Source: Alteromonas lipotrueae
GTDB taxonomy: Bacteria; Pseudomonadota; Gammaproteobacteria; Enterobacterales; Alteromonadaceae
Direction of reading: 5' to 3'
DNA: 64,000 nt
Assembly: GCF_019249215.1 (NCBI RefSeq)
Contig: NZ_JAESDI010000009.1
Span: forward strand, 1 to 64,000
A program made the translations under genes and the position numbers. Within the stretch, counting starts at the first letter, position 1, and every line of letters starts with the position of its first letter. Of this stretch, positions 1 through 8,888 are shown piece by piece. Below the pieces are notes generated by a model. That model did not search any database, had not been told where the DNA came from, and saw only the letters and a program-made list of their open reading frames with translations.

Positions 1-1236
1 ACGTATTCAACACCGGGTGATAGTCACGGCTACACTGGCCATAAAATGATGAATGATATTGGTATTATTCATATGAATGGTCGGATCTACGATCCAACCT
101 TGGGTAGGTTCTTGCAGGCTGATCCGCATATTCAGGCGCCTAAGAATAGCCAGTCGTATAATAGATATAGCTATGTGTTGAATAATCCGTTGAGTTATAC
201 AGATCCTAGTGGTTTCTTCTTCAAAAAATTATTAACAATAATAGCTAAAGTACCAATCTTAAACGCAGGCATTTCAGTTGCTTTCGCCATTTATTGTCAA
301 GCTTGTTTGGTTGCGTATAACGCTGCGTCTGCTTACGCAATTACAGGTAGTTTAAAAGCAGCTTTTATCACTGGTTTTACAACCGCAATTATGCCGGGAG
401 GAGGAAGCGTTGGTAACGTGCTTAAGAGTAGTGTTATTGGTGGCCTGTCTTCTAAATTGCAAGGTGGAAAATTTGTGGAAGGTTTTTGGGCGGCTGGCCT
501 TGGTGCTGCTGTGGGAGGCGCAGCGAACGGAATTAAGAGCCCAATAGCTAGAGTGTTAGTATCAGCAGTTATAGGAGGAACGGTATCAAAAGTTACTGGT
601 GGAAAATTTGCAAATGGAGCCTATAGTGGAGCATTCGCGGCTGCTTTAACGGCAGATTGGTCTGATAAAGTTACAGATCCGAAAGTTGCTCATCATGCCA
701 AAATGAGTGCTAAAGCTTATGATGGTCAGGTTGGTGATAGAGTTGGAGATTATGAAATCACCAAGATACACTCAGATGATACCGGGTTAAGAGCAGCCTT
801 GTTTGTCGGTGAAAGTGGTAATCAAGTACTAGCTTATGCAGGTACTGATTTTTCAAGTTTGGCCGATTGGAAAGCCAATATATTACAAGGTCTGGGACTA
901 GAATCTACTCAATACACCAATGCCATCGACATAGCGAAATCTTATGGTGCAATTACTTTTACAGGCCACTCTCTCGGCGGTGGCCTAGCTTCTGCCGCCG
1001 CGATCTATACTGGCGGAACTGGAGTGGTATTTAATGCCGCTGGGTTACATAACAACACAATTGGTGATTTCAGTCGAAGCCGAGGAAATCTTACTCATTA
1101 CCACAGCGGGTATGATGCTGTAAGTGTTGTCAATGCCATTACTCCTACAAGTGTGCCGGGAGCACAGTTTAATTTAGGCGATGCTGGTTGGCATAACATG
1201 GGCGGTGTTTGCAGAGAATTGAGGACTTCATGTTAA
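1..1236 (+). CDS. Rhs repeat protein, C-terminal part with class-3 lipase-like toxin domain (5' end outside window)
   Basis: The frame is open from base 1, so the gene starts upstream of the window. The first ~75 residues are the Rhs-associated core ([24 protein letters not shown]) ending in the DPSG motif that marks the self-cleavage border before the variable tip. The tip has a Gly/Ala-rich, partly hydrophobic stretch (about residues 80-220 of the fragment) and then an alpha/beta-hydrolase domain: AGTDF, nucleophile elbow GHSLGG with Ser at about residue 324, and a plausible Asp (SGYDAVS) and His (GWHNMG) downstream. This fits a class-3 lipase triad, so the tip is inferred to be a phospholipase effector delivered by a secretion system. 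The stop overlaps the start of the next gene, the usual toxin-immunity layout. The substrate is not known. Confidence 0.88.
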   Translation, partial: TYSTPGDSHGYTGHKMMNDIGIIHMNGRIYDPTLGRFLQADPHIQAPKNSQSYNRYSYVLNNPLSYTDPSGFFFKKLLTIIAKVPILNAGISVAFAIYCQACLVAYNAASAYAITGSLKAAFITGFTTAIMPGGGSVGNVLKSSVIGGLSSKLQGGKFVEGFWAAGLGAAVGGAANGIKSPIARVLVSAVIGGTVSKVTGGKFANGAYSGAFAAALTADWSDKVTDPKVAHHAKMSAKAYDGQVGDRVGDYEITKIHSDDTGLRAALFVGESGNQVLAYAGTDFSSLADWKANILQGLGLESTQYTNAIDIAKSYGAITFTGHSLGGGLASAAAIYTGGTGVVFNAAGLHNNTIGDFSRSRGNLTHYHSGYDAVSVVNAITPTSVPGAQFNLGDAGWHNMGGVCRELRTSC

Positions 1237-2024
1237 ATCTTATTGGTACAATATCGAGCATTTTTCTTGTTATCGGTGCGATGCTAATTGCTGATTGTAG
1301 CACTGCAAGCCAGTTCAATAACCCACAAAAAAAGTATGAACAAACGCTGGGCAATAAAGTACTTATTCATATGGATATAGAAACAATGTTTCCGTCAGGA
1401 AAGCTGCGTGATTTAGCAAAAGCTGCTGGTAAAGGTAAGATAGCAGTCATTGACGAGTTAATAAGTGAAGGGGTAGACGTTAATTCGCTCGGAGCTGAAA
1501 ACGCAACCGCTCTATTTTGGTCAATGAGAAATGAGGAAGGGTTTAATCATTTATTAACCAAAGGTGCTGACCCCAACGTTGTCTTTGGTGACGGGGGAAG
1601 TGTAATGCATTGGGCTGCAAGAAATCAGAAGGATTGTAGCCTATTAGTTTCGGCTCTAAATCACGGTGGAAACCCAAACTTAAAAGCTGGTATGTTTGGT
1701 GGTTCCCCTACCTTTTCCACAATTTCAGCAGGTAAAAATTCTGGTGTTCCTAAATGTTTAAAGATACTTCTTTCTAATGAAGCAGATATAGAGTTCAGAG
1801 ATGAAAGAGGTAAAACACTGTTGTTGTATTCAGCAGGGATTGCTCGATTTGATATAGCATTGTTTTTGCTGGATCAAGGAGCAGATGCAACCGTAGAAGA
1901 TAACAAAGGTAAAAATATGAGTTCTATCCTCGACTCATACAAAGATGCCTTTAAACAGGGCAGTGTAACCGAATCTAATTGGTTAAAACTTAGAGAACGA
2001 CTGGGTAAATTTGCAGGCTCTTAA
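1230..2024 (+). CDS. Exported ankyrin-repeat protein, probable immunity protein for the Rhs lipase
   Basis: The start ATG at 1230 overlaps the Rhs stop and has a Shine-Dalgarno GAGG five bases upstream; a longer frame from 1209 has no better signal. The product is 264 residues. The N-terminal ~22 residues are hydrophobic ([20 protein letters not shown]) and look like a signal peptide or anchor. A cysteine follows, but with Asp before it, so a lipobox is not convincing. From about residue 45 there are four to five ankyrin-type repeats ([47 protein letters not shown]). Ankyrin-type proteins are known immunity partners of type VI lipase effectors and act in the periplasm where the lipase arrives. 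Immunity function is inferred from coupling, export and fold. Confidence 0.8.
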   Translation: MLNLIGTISSIFLVIGAMLIADCSTASQFNNPQKKYEQTLGNKVLIHMDIETMFPSGKLRDLAKAAGKGKIAVIDELISEGVDVNSLGAENATALFWSMRNEEGFNHLLTKGADPNVVFGDGGSVMHWAARNQKDCSLLVSALNHGGNPNLKAGMFGGSPTFSTISAGKNSGVPKCLKILLSNEADIEFRDERGKTLLLYSAGIARFDIALFLLDQGADATVEDNKGKNMSSILDSYKDAFKQGSVTESNWLKLRERLGKFAGS

Positions 2025-2052
2025 CTCTTAACTCTTAACTCTTAACTCTTAA
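2018..2052. repeat. Five tandem copies of the heptamer CTCTTAA
   Basis: Five perfect head-to-tail copies of CTCTTAA run from 2018 to 2052. The first copy supplies the TAA stop codon of the ankyrin gene, so each copy carries a further TAA in the same phase cycle. No hairpin terminator is visible here. Confidence 0.95.
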
Positions 2053-2239
2053 CAAATGTAGGCTAAGTAAATACTTAGCGTATACAACTTTGATTGTTTG
2101 AAACCAAACCTGCTTCGGCGGGGTTGGCATTTCTGGGAGTTAGTTTATCGCGATAGCTTCACATATAATCATTACAGAAAAATCCAATTAAGTCTGTCTC
2201 TGAATCGCACCGTTAAATTCGGAGGCGGATTTGTTTGAG

Positions 2240-4140
<1,901 letters not shown>

Positions 4141-4171
4141 ACCGCTCCCTGTTTTATTTTTATGAAAAACT

Positions 4172-4192
4172 GAGGCGACAACTACCCTGACA
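4172..4192. repeat. Right terminal inverted repeat of the IS3-family element
   Basis: Reverse complement reads TGTCAGGGTAGTTGTCGCC and pairs with the left end over the 14-base core. Starts with the TG expected for IS3-family tips. Confidence 0.8.
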
Positions 4193-5179
4193 CAGGGGGG
4201 GTCCTTCCTCATCCACTATGCCTAATTTTTCAAATAGCCATAATGCTTTTGAATCACCCCGAAGGTTAAACTTAGTAGTGACTATGCGCTTAACCGCACC
4301 ATCGAGCCATTCCCTATTTCCGCCACTATCATCGAGCATAAAATCTAGCACTACGCTACGCGCATCAAACCGGAATAGGTTTTGAAAAGGGAAGGTTAGA
4401 TTTTCTATGTGAGAGATTAAGTGCTCATTGATAGAACTATAAAAATAATTCAGCAACACCATATCATCGGGAACCATGATGGCTGCATCGTTTGCCGTTG
4501 AGGTTGATGTGGTGATAGATATTTTCCCCTGCACCTTAGTTTCAGGGTGCGGTACCACTTTTTCTTTCTCGATAACTTTTGCGTCAATAGAATTGGTAGC
4601 ACGTATACAGTCATAGAAAATAGACGCCAGAATATCCATAGAGCCGAGTTTATCCAATCGCTTAGCCATATACCCAAAAGTCATATTTGTGGCATGAGAA
4701 TGCTCTTGGCGGCGTTGGGCTCTATATTCGCTACTATGCTGATACAAGGTATCACCAGATTGACTTTGAGAAGCATTAGCTATGCTTGAGGGCATGACCA
4801 ATTGATATAAAGTGACTGGCTTACCCTTCGTGGAAGAATAAAGTTCAACAACATCTGGCTTTGAAGTCGGTTCCAAAAAGCCAAGTTCAATTAAGGTTTT
4901 AAGACGGTTGTAGCGTGTAACTTTACTAAGCTTAAGCTCCCTGTTTGTTTGGTAATCCGGATCGGTTTTCCCAACGAGCATGTCACAAGCATCGAAATAA
5001 CGAATGCACCCCCCATCGTTCGTAGCGTATTCCGCTGTCAATATCGAAGTATTGAACGATTCAATAAAAAGCCTGAAGGAGGGCTTCAGTTGCTTTGCAG
5101 TGATTAGCGCGTCAACTAAATTGAAGTATTTCGCATCAAGCAAATTGTTCCGGATGAATATGACAGGGCCACTAGCCAT
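4193..5179 (-). pseudogene. Putative plasmid-type replication initiator (Rep-like), C terminus cut by an IS
   Basis: About 328 native residues remain. The last 11 residues of the open frame (LCQGSCRLSFS) are read from the inverted repeat of the neighbouring IS, so the true C terminus is lost. I do not recognise the family with certainty. There is a winged-helix-like stretch (LSKVTRYNRLKTLIELGFLEP, about residues 83-103), followed by a polar linker and a second alpha-rich domain, a layout typical of initiators that bind iterons. The strongest support is context: directly upstream are several 17-bp iteron-like repeats in both orientations. The start at 5179 has a weak Shine-Dalgarno. It could instead be another DNA-binding accessory protein. 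Confidence 0.55.
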
Positions 5180-5391
5180 TTATGTTCAAGTTATCTGCGT
5201 ATTTAGTTTAAGAATGAGTTCAGTTTAGATCTAACGTTTGCGGAAGATCAAACCTAAAATTTTATGAAATCAGTTTTTTCTGGATCGCTTTAATAAATCC
5301 TTTCTTATTCTTTAATTCTTTTATTTTAATATTTAAAAGACCTTTATAATTGATAAGTCATTGTTTTTTATTGGATAATAATTTAACTAAC

Positions 5392-5756
5392 TGACGTTTA
5401 CCGCGATACTAAGTGATGTACAACGCGATAATTTTGGCAGTTGTACACAGTCTGACCACCAGCTACCCACAATTTATTCGTTAAATGACGTTCAAAGCGA
5501 TAACTACCTGCATATTTAGTACAAACATAAGTGTATCAATGCTTGCCATGTTGCTGTGCGCATTAAGTGACGTTTACCGCGATACTCAACATTTCTGGAT
5601 ATCTGTCAATTTATGACATTGCAAAATTTTGAAGTTACTGAAATAGAAGCTAATTTCGTACAAATTTAAGTCAATAGCTGGGGATTTATACATTGAAAGT
5701 GGTACTTTTATCGCGGTGAACGTCACTTATAGTCGATTTTATCGCGGTAAACATCA
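5392..5756. other. Iteron-like repeat array, candidate plasmid-type replication origin
   Basis: A 17-bp motif TGACGTTTACCGCGATA occurs perfectly at 5392-5408 and 5568-5584. Degenerate direct copies lie at 5414-5430 (13/17) and 5486-5502 (14/17). Inverted copies lie at 5709-5725 (16/17) and 5740-5756 (16/17). The first two copies are 22 bp apart, close to two helical turns. AT-rich DNA lies at 5270-5400 and between the direct and inverted groups. The array sits just upstream of the truncated Rep-like gene, as expected for an iteron origin. I see no clear DnaA box. The stretch 5180-6198 contains no convincing gene. Confidence 0.7.
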
Positions 5757-6198
5757 GTTAAGCTTCAATTAGGTCTATTTTTCACCACTATTTATTAATA
5801 AATGAGTCATATATAACTGCTAAATTGTACAAATACCAATCAAGTAAGTGCCGCTCGCTAGTGCTTATTTTTTGCGGATATCATTGTTTTGATCGCCATT
5901 TTTCCAGCTTCATACTTCAGCGATAAATTCAAACCCTAAAGTGCGCCAAATCCAGATAGTGTTTTTTCGTATAATTCGTGAACAATCCGCCTGTCTTTTT
6001 TCAGTGGCCTTTTTCAATATAAAGTCCGCGTAATACGACAGTTAGAGCCACTAAAAATGAACTAACTGAATGTGTTTTTCCGTGGAAGCGGTATTAAGGA
6101 CGGAATAAATAGCCGTTTTGCATTAAGAAAAACAACGGCAAATCATTAGGTTACAAACGCAGGAATGAAATAACGTTGGAACTGAGAATAAGTTGAGG

Positions 6199-6215
6199 GT
6201 TCGCGGTAGACATCA
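6199..6215 (-). repeat. Outlying degenerate copy of the 17-bp iteron
   Basis: Matches the inverted form TATCGCGGTAAACRTCA at 14 of 17 positions. It continues into CTTA, as the copy at 5709 does. It lies about 440 bp beyond the main array, at the 3' end of the next minus-strand gene. Confidence 0.55.
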
Positions 6216-6216
6216 C

Positions 6217-6618
6217 TTAGCTAAACACCGGAATTTTCATAAATTGAATAAAACGCGGAATGTCCCAGTTTACATCGACAATTTCGGCGCACTGTTCCGT
6301 ATCTATACTTTCCACGATTTCATTGGCCACAATGGTGCAGTTAAACTCATTCATGAGCTTAGCAACGATGTCACCGTAAGATTGTTCACCATCAGCGTCA
6401 TAGAAGTATCCGCCATACTTTAATACACAATGTTCGGGGCCAGAGACGCTTTTCAATATGACAAGTTCAATGGCAGGTTCAAGGGTTTTTAAGGCTATGG
6501 CGTACAACGCACACCCCCCAGCGATAAAATCTCCATCCTGGAGGTGCGCAAAGGCTTCGTTTGTTTTAGCTTTAATGGGATAATCAATACCCAGCAATTG
6601 ACTTAGCGGCTTTAGCAT
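6217..6618 (-). CDS. Hypothetical protein, possible papain-like (Cys-His-Asp) fold
   Basis: The product is 133 residues from the ATG at 6618; a GTG at 6627 in frame is possible. The ATG overlaps the TGA of the small HTH gene upstream (TGATG), so the two are translationally coupled. I do not recognise the family by name. The pattern GGCALYAIAL (Cys36), PEHCVLKYGG (His63) and FYDADGE (Asp74/76) has the order and spacing of a compact papain-like or YopT-type catalytic triad. The region between (IELVILKSVSG) looks like a beta strand leading to the His. A plasmid-maintenance or defence role is possible but not shown. There is no signal peptide. Confidence 0.6.
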   Translation of the reverse strand: MLKPLSQLLGIDYPIKAKTNEAFAHLQDGDFIAGGCALYAIALKTLEPAIELVILKSVSGPEHCVLKYGGYFYDADGEQSYGDIVAKLMNEFNCTIVANEIVESIDTEQCAEIVDVNWDIPRFIQFMKIPVFS

Positions 6619-6794
6619 CAGAAACACTTCGCTTGATCTATCAATTCATCGTATTTGTACGCTTTAACCAATGCCTTAATTAATTCGGGTTTTTTCTTGT
6701 ACCAGTTACCAAGTGTTTGTTTAGATCGCCCGCTGTACTCATGAAGGCTCTTGAGGGTTAAGCCAAATTGACGTAAATATGTATCGAAAGCCAC
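6618..6794 (-). CDS. Small helix-turn-helix protein (58 aa)
   Basis: This short gene starts with GTG at 6794 behind AGGT seven bases upstream, and ends with a TGA that overlaps the next start. The product reads MAFDTYLRQFGLTLKSLHEY, then SGRSKQTLGNWYKKKPELIK. The segment LTLKSLHEYSGRSKQTLGNW is a convincing HTH, and the YKKKPELIKALVKAY tail is typical of small phage or plasmid regulators. It probably controls its own two-gene operon with the downstream protein. No homologue is named with confidence. Confidence 0.65.
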   Translation of the reverse strand: MAFDTYLRQFGLTLKSLHEYSGRSKQTLGNWYKKKPELIKALVKAYKYDELIDQAKCF

Positions 6795-6920
6795 AATAAT
6801 TACCTATGAAGTTTATAAGTTGTATTTGCAAAGTGACCATATGAATGCAAATTACAAATAAACGTCGCTTTGTTGTGCGCTCCCTTGGTCGTTGTATGTT
6901 GTGACAAGGAGGAAATTGTT

Positions 6921-7349
6921 ATGAAAAAATTATTATGGTTATTACCGTTTTCGTTGACGGGCTGTGCTTCAAGCGTATTTACGTGGAAAGAGGTAGAAGT
7001 AGTTGGCGCAATTGAGCGCCCTTATGTTTGTTATGAAGACATTGAACGACATAAAGGCAAGCGCCGTTTGAAAGGGTATGTAGATGCCCATGGCACAAAG
7101 TACACCAGCATGGACAAAGACCAGCATTTTGAAAGGCAATATATCATTGACCATGATCCAAAATTTGGTCGATATCGTCAAAGTAGAAAGTTTGCTCCCC
7201 CAGTTGAGGTATTGAAATGCTACCCAGATGGTTATGATACGTTGGTCAAGTTCGAAGAAAATGGCGAAGTAATCGAAACAACGCTGTTACTGAAGTTTTA
7301 TCGGGAACGGGGAACCATAATTAACGTTCCCCCTAGTAGCGTAGAGTAA
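6921..7349 (+). CDS. Hypothetical lipoprotein (142 aa)
   Basis: The start ATG at 6921 is set by a strong Shine-Dalgarno AAGGAGG eight bases upstream; the open frame extends further 5' without a comparable signal. The N terminus MKKLLWLLPFSLTGC is a lipoprotein signal with lipobox LTGC (Cys15). The mature part is hydrophilic and rich in Lys/Arg/Tyr (ERHKGKRRLKGYVDAHG), with predicted beta strands towards the end. I do not recognise a family. It stands alone between oppositely oriented short genes in the accessory island, so an island-borne envelope protein is the most that can be said. Confidence 0.7.
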   Translation: MKKLLWLLPFSLTGCASSVFTWKEVEVVGAIERPYVCYEDIERHKGKRRLKGYVDAHGTKYTSMDKDQHFERQYIIDHDPKFGRYRQSRKFAPPVEVLKCYPDGYDTLVKFEENGEVIETTLLLKFYRERGTIINVPPSSVE

Positions 7350-7370
7350 AAGGTATAGCAGGTTGGATTT

Positions 7371-7556
7371 TCAATCTGCCCCCTCCCCCACTACAACAGA
7401 CGGATAGATAATCGTATTCTTAAGTAGCTGGTTGTTCTCAAGTAAAACGATACCATCATCAATAACCGTGAAAGGTAATTTGGAGACGACTATGTTGATT
7501 TTTTTCTCAGTCAACGTGTAGTTTTCTAAATTAGTTATAGGTGTTGGCCCCATCAT
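7371..7556 (-). CDS. Short hypothetical ORF (61 aa), doubtful
   Basis: The frame reads MMGPTPITNLENYTLTEKKI and is mixed polar/hydrophobic with no recognisable motif. It lacks a good Shine-Dalgarno and could be a gene remnant. It is listed because it fills a gap in the island and its composition is protein-like; coding status is uncertain. Confidence 0.25.
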   Translation of the reverse strand: MMGPTPITNLENYTLTEKKINIVVSKLPFTVIDDGIVLLENNQLLKNTIIYPSVVVGEGAD

Positions 7557-7631
7557 TCAATCCAATAATTCAAGCGAGTGAAGCGAGTCTATCGTGATTT
7601 TAGCGGGACAAAAGGGGGGCGGCGTTCCATT

Positions 7632-7784
7632 GATTCTTTTGTGAATCATCCCCCTCAGCTAGCGATAGCGTCACTGGGGGGACAAAGAGTGGAGCACAAC
7701 CAAAAGTGCCCCTACTACTGATAATGTCACGTTGAGAGAACGTAACGAGGATATTATTACAGGAGACTTTACTTACTTAAAGTC
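7632..7784. other. Non-coding stretch with four successive inverted repeats
   Basis: Within about 150 bases lie GATTC/GAATC (7632-7647), a C5TCAG/CTG-G stem (7650-7681), ACGTT/AACGT (7729-7743) and the perfect GACTTTA-N6-TAAAGTC (7765-7784). No coding frame fits. It could be a structured RNA, transcription ends of the flanking genes, or a transfer or origin-type region of the former mobile element. None of these is established. Confidence 0.4.
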
Positions 7785-7837
7785 TGTATCATGAAGATCG
7801 GGGGGCTTGTCTATGAACTAGGTCTTTTATGTTCGAG

Positions 7838-8104
7838 CTATTTAGGTAATTCTCGCGCTAATATTGCTAACGCCTTGATTAAAGTTTTACGTTCCTCACT
7901 AACATCATGGATGTACTCTTCAAGCTTTCCAGAGACAAACTTATTTTTGGACTCTCTTCTGCTTTGTCTTTCCTCTCTCAACCAACTATAAATTGTGCTT
8001 CTTGATATTTTCAGTTCTAGGGCAACATCAGATGCGTTTAGCCCTAATTCAAGAACTTTCTTTAAAGCTAACTTTTTTAATGAGTCGGGGTATCTGCTAT
8101 TCAA
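7838..8104 (-). CDS. Small transposase-type HTH DNA-binding protein (88 aa)
   Basis: The best start is TTG at 8104, because GGAG sits six bases before it; a further in-frame TTG lies at 8116. The product has an N-terminal helix-turn-helix of the IS-OrfA/Tnp type (LKKLALKKVLELGLNASDVALELKISRSTIYSWLREE, split here as LKKLALKKVLELGLNAS and DVALELKISRSTIYSW), followed by a charged helical tail. No OrfB lies next to it and no terminal repeats were found, so it is probably a stand-alone regulator, not an IS. It is divergent from the XRE gene at 8201 and shares twin operators with it. Confidence 0.6.
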   Translation of the reverse strand: MNSRYPDSLKKLALKKVLELGLNASDVALELKISRSTIYSWLREERQSRRESKNKFVSGKLEEYIHDVSEERKTLIKALAILARELPK

Positions 8105-8122
8105 GATTATCTCCAACGTAAA

Positions 8123-8139
8123 ACTTAGTATTCCTAAGT
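8123..8139. promoter_or_regulatory. Palindromic operator 1 (ACTTAG-N5-CTAAGT)
   Basis: Perfect 6-bp arms around five bases, placed just upstream of the minus-strand HTH gene. An identical-arm copy lies at 8157-8173. Confidence 0.7.
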
Positions 8140-8156
8140 ATACAGTGTTTGATTAA

Positions 8157-8173
8157 ACTTAGAGAATCTAAGT
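8157..8173. promoter_or_regulatory. Palindromic operator 2 (ACTTAG-N5-CTAAGT)
   Basis: Same arms as operator 1 with a different 5-base centre. The centres are 34 bp apart, about three helical turns, in the short divergent promoter region. Probable binding sites of the XRE protein (inference). Confidence 0.7.
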
Positions 8174-8200
8174 ATCTTTGGTATCAACTATGAAGTCCAC

Positions 8201-8509
8201 TTGCAAGCTTCTACTAACCCGATTCCCTCTCGACTTAAAAGTGCGAGAGTGTCACAAGGAATTTCTCAAAGAGAGCTCGGTATACGGATTGGCCTGGATG
8301 AAAGCTCCGCCAGTAGCCGAATGAATCATTATGAGAAAGGCAGACACGTGCCTGACATCCAGACTTTGAAAAAAATCGCCGACGAACTAGAAGTTCCACT
8401 GGCTTACTTTTTCTGTGAATCAGAACTATCAGCAGAGCTTAGCTGCTTGATCGAGAAGCTTAGTGATGAAGAAAAATCGAACTTAATAAACTCCCTTAAA
8501 AAGAAGTAG
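8201..8509 (+). CDS. XRE-family HTH transcriptional regulator (102 aa)
   Basis: The N-terminal half is a Cro/CI-type HTH: RLKSARVSQGISQRELGIRI, followed by NHYEKGRHVPDIQTLKKIAD and ELEVPLAYFFCE. The C-terminal ~30 residues form a charged helix (LSDEEKSNLINSLKKK). No ATG or GTG is available upstream in frame, so the TTG at 8201 is the likely start; the Shine-Dalgarno is weak. The gene is divergent from the HTH gene at 7838-8104, and the two palindromes between them suggest autoregulation and mutual control, as in plasmid or prophage switches. Confidence 0.78.
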   Translation: MQASTNPIPSRLKSARVSQGISQRELGIRIGLDESSASSRMNHYEKGRHVPDIQTLKKIADELEVPLAYFFCESELSAELSCLIEKLSDEEKSNLINSLKKK

Positions 8510-8559
8510 CTGCTATTCTCTGGCTTGATTTGTAGCATTGTCTCCCTTAATAACATCTT

Positions 8560-8630
8560 TAATGTGCAAAAACTAAAATGCACACTTCAAAAATACTCAT
8601 TTTACACCCGAAAAATAACGTAATGTGCAT
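8560..8630. repeat. Repeated TAATGTGCA motifs at the island edge
   Basis: TAATGTGCA occurs at 8560-8568 and 8621-8629, and TGCACA lies inverted at 8579-8584. They directly precede the point where the bcp reading frame becomes recognisable, so they may mark an integration end. The function is not known. Confidence 0.35.
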
Positions 8631-8636
8631 GTTGCT

Positions 8637-8765
8637 TGGGGTATAAATCAACATCGTTTGAGCTTTTTAGTAGACGAAAACGGCGTTATTGAACACGTTT
8701 TCAATAAGTTCAAAACCAAAGAGCATCACACAGTAGTGTTAGATTACTTGGCAGATAACAAGTAA
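8637..8765 (+). pseudogene. bcp: bcp (thioredoxin-dependent peroxiredoxin) 3' remnant
   Basis: The last ~42 codons read WGINQHRLSFLVDENG, then VIEHVFNKFKTKEHHTVVLD and end in YLADNK with a TAA at 8763. This is the C terminus of Bcp-type peroxiredoxins, whose usual tail is a DENGKIEHVFDKFKTK-like strand and an HH-VVL helix. The catalytic N-terminal part is absent. The gene order (bcp followed by perM and bepA) is the expected one for this group, so the island to the left is inserted in, or has replaced, most of bcp. An intact bcp may exist at the other island end, outside the window. Confidence 0.8.
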
Positions 8766-8827
8766 CTCTTTATAAACGTATTTCGTTAGCGGTTTTATAT
8801 CGATTTAACATTGACAAAAAGCTAATA

Positions 8828-8860
8828 AAAAAAGCGGTAGTTCACACTACCGCTTTTTTT
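8828..8860. terminator. Bidirectional Rho-independent terminator
   Basis: Stem AAGCGGTAG/CTACCGCTT with A-tract before and T-tract after, loop TTCACA. Serves the former bcp on the plus strand and perM on the minus strand. Confidence 0.9.
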
Positions 8861-8888
8861 ATTTCACTGGATGTTAAATATTTACAGC

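Noticed and set aside
2144-2156. TTTATCGCGATAG, reminiscent of the iteron core
   Set aside because: Only the TATCGCG part matches; far from the array and likely chance.
5414-5460. DnaA box in the iteron region
   Set aside because: TTGTACACAG and similar strings differ from TTATNCACA at key positions, so no DnaA box is claimed.
7791-7991. 66-codon plus-strand frame starting MKIGGLVYELGLLCSSYLGN
   Set aside because: Lies antisense to the HTH gene at 7838-8104, which has clear family features.
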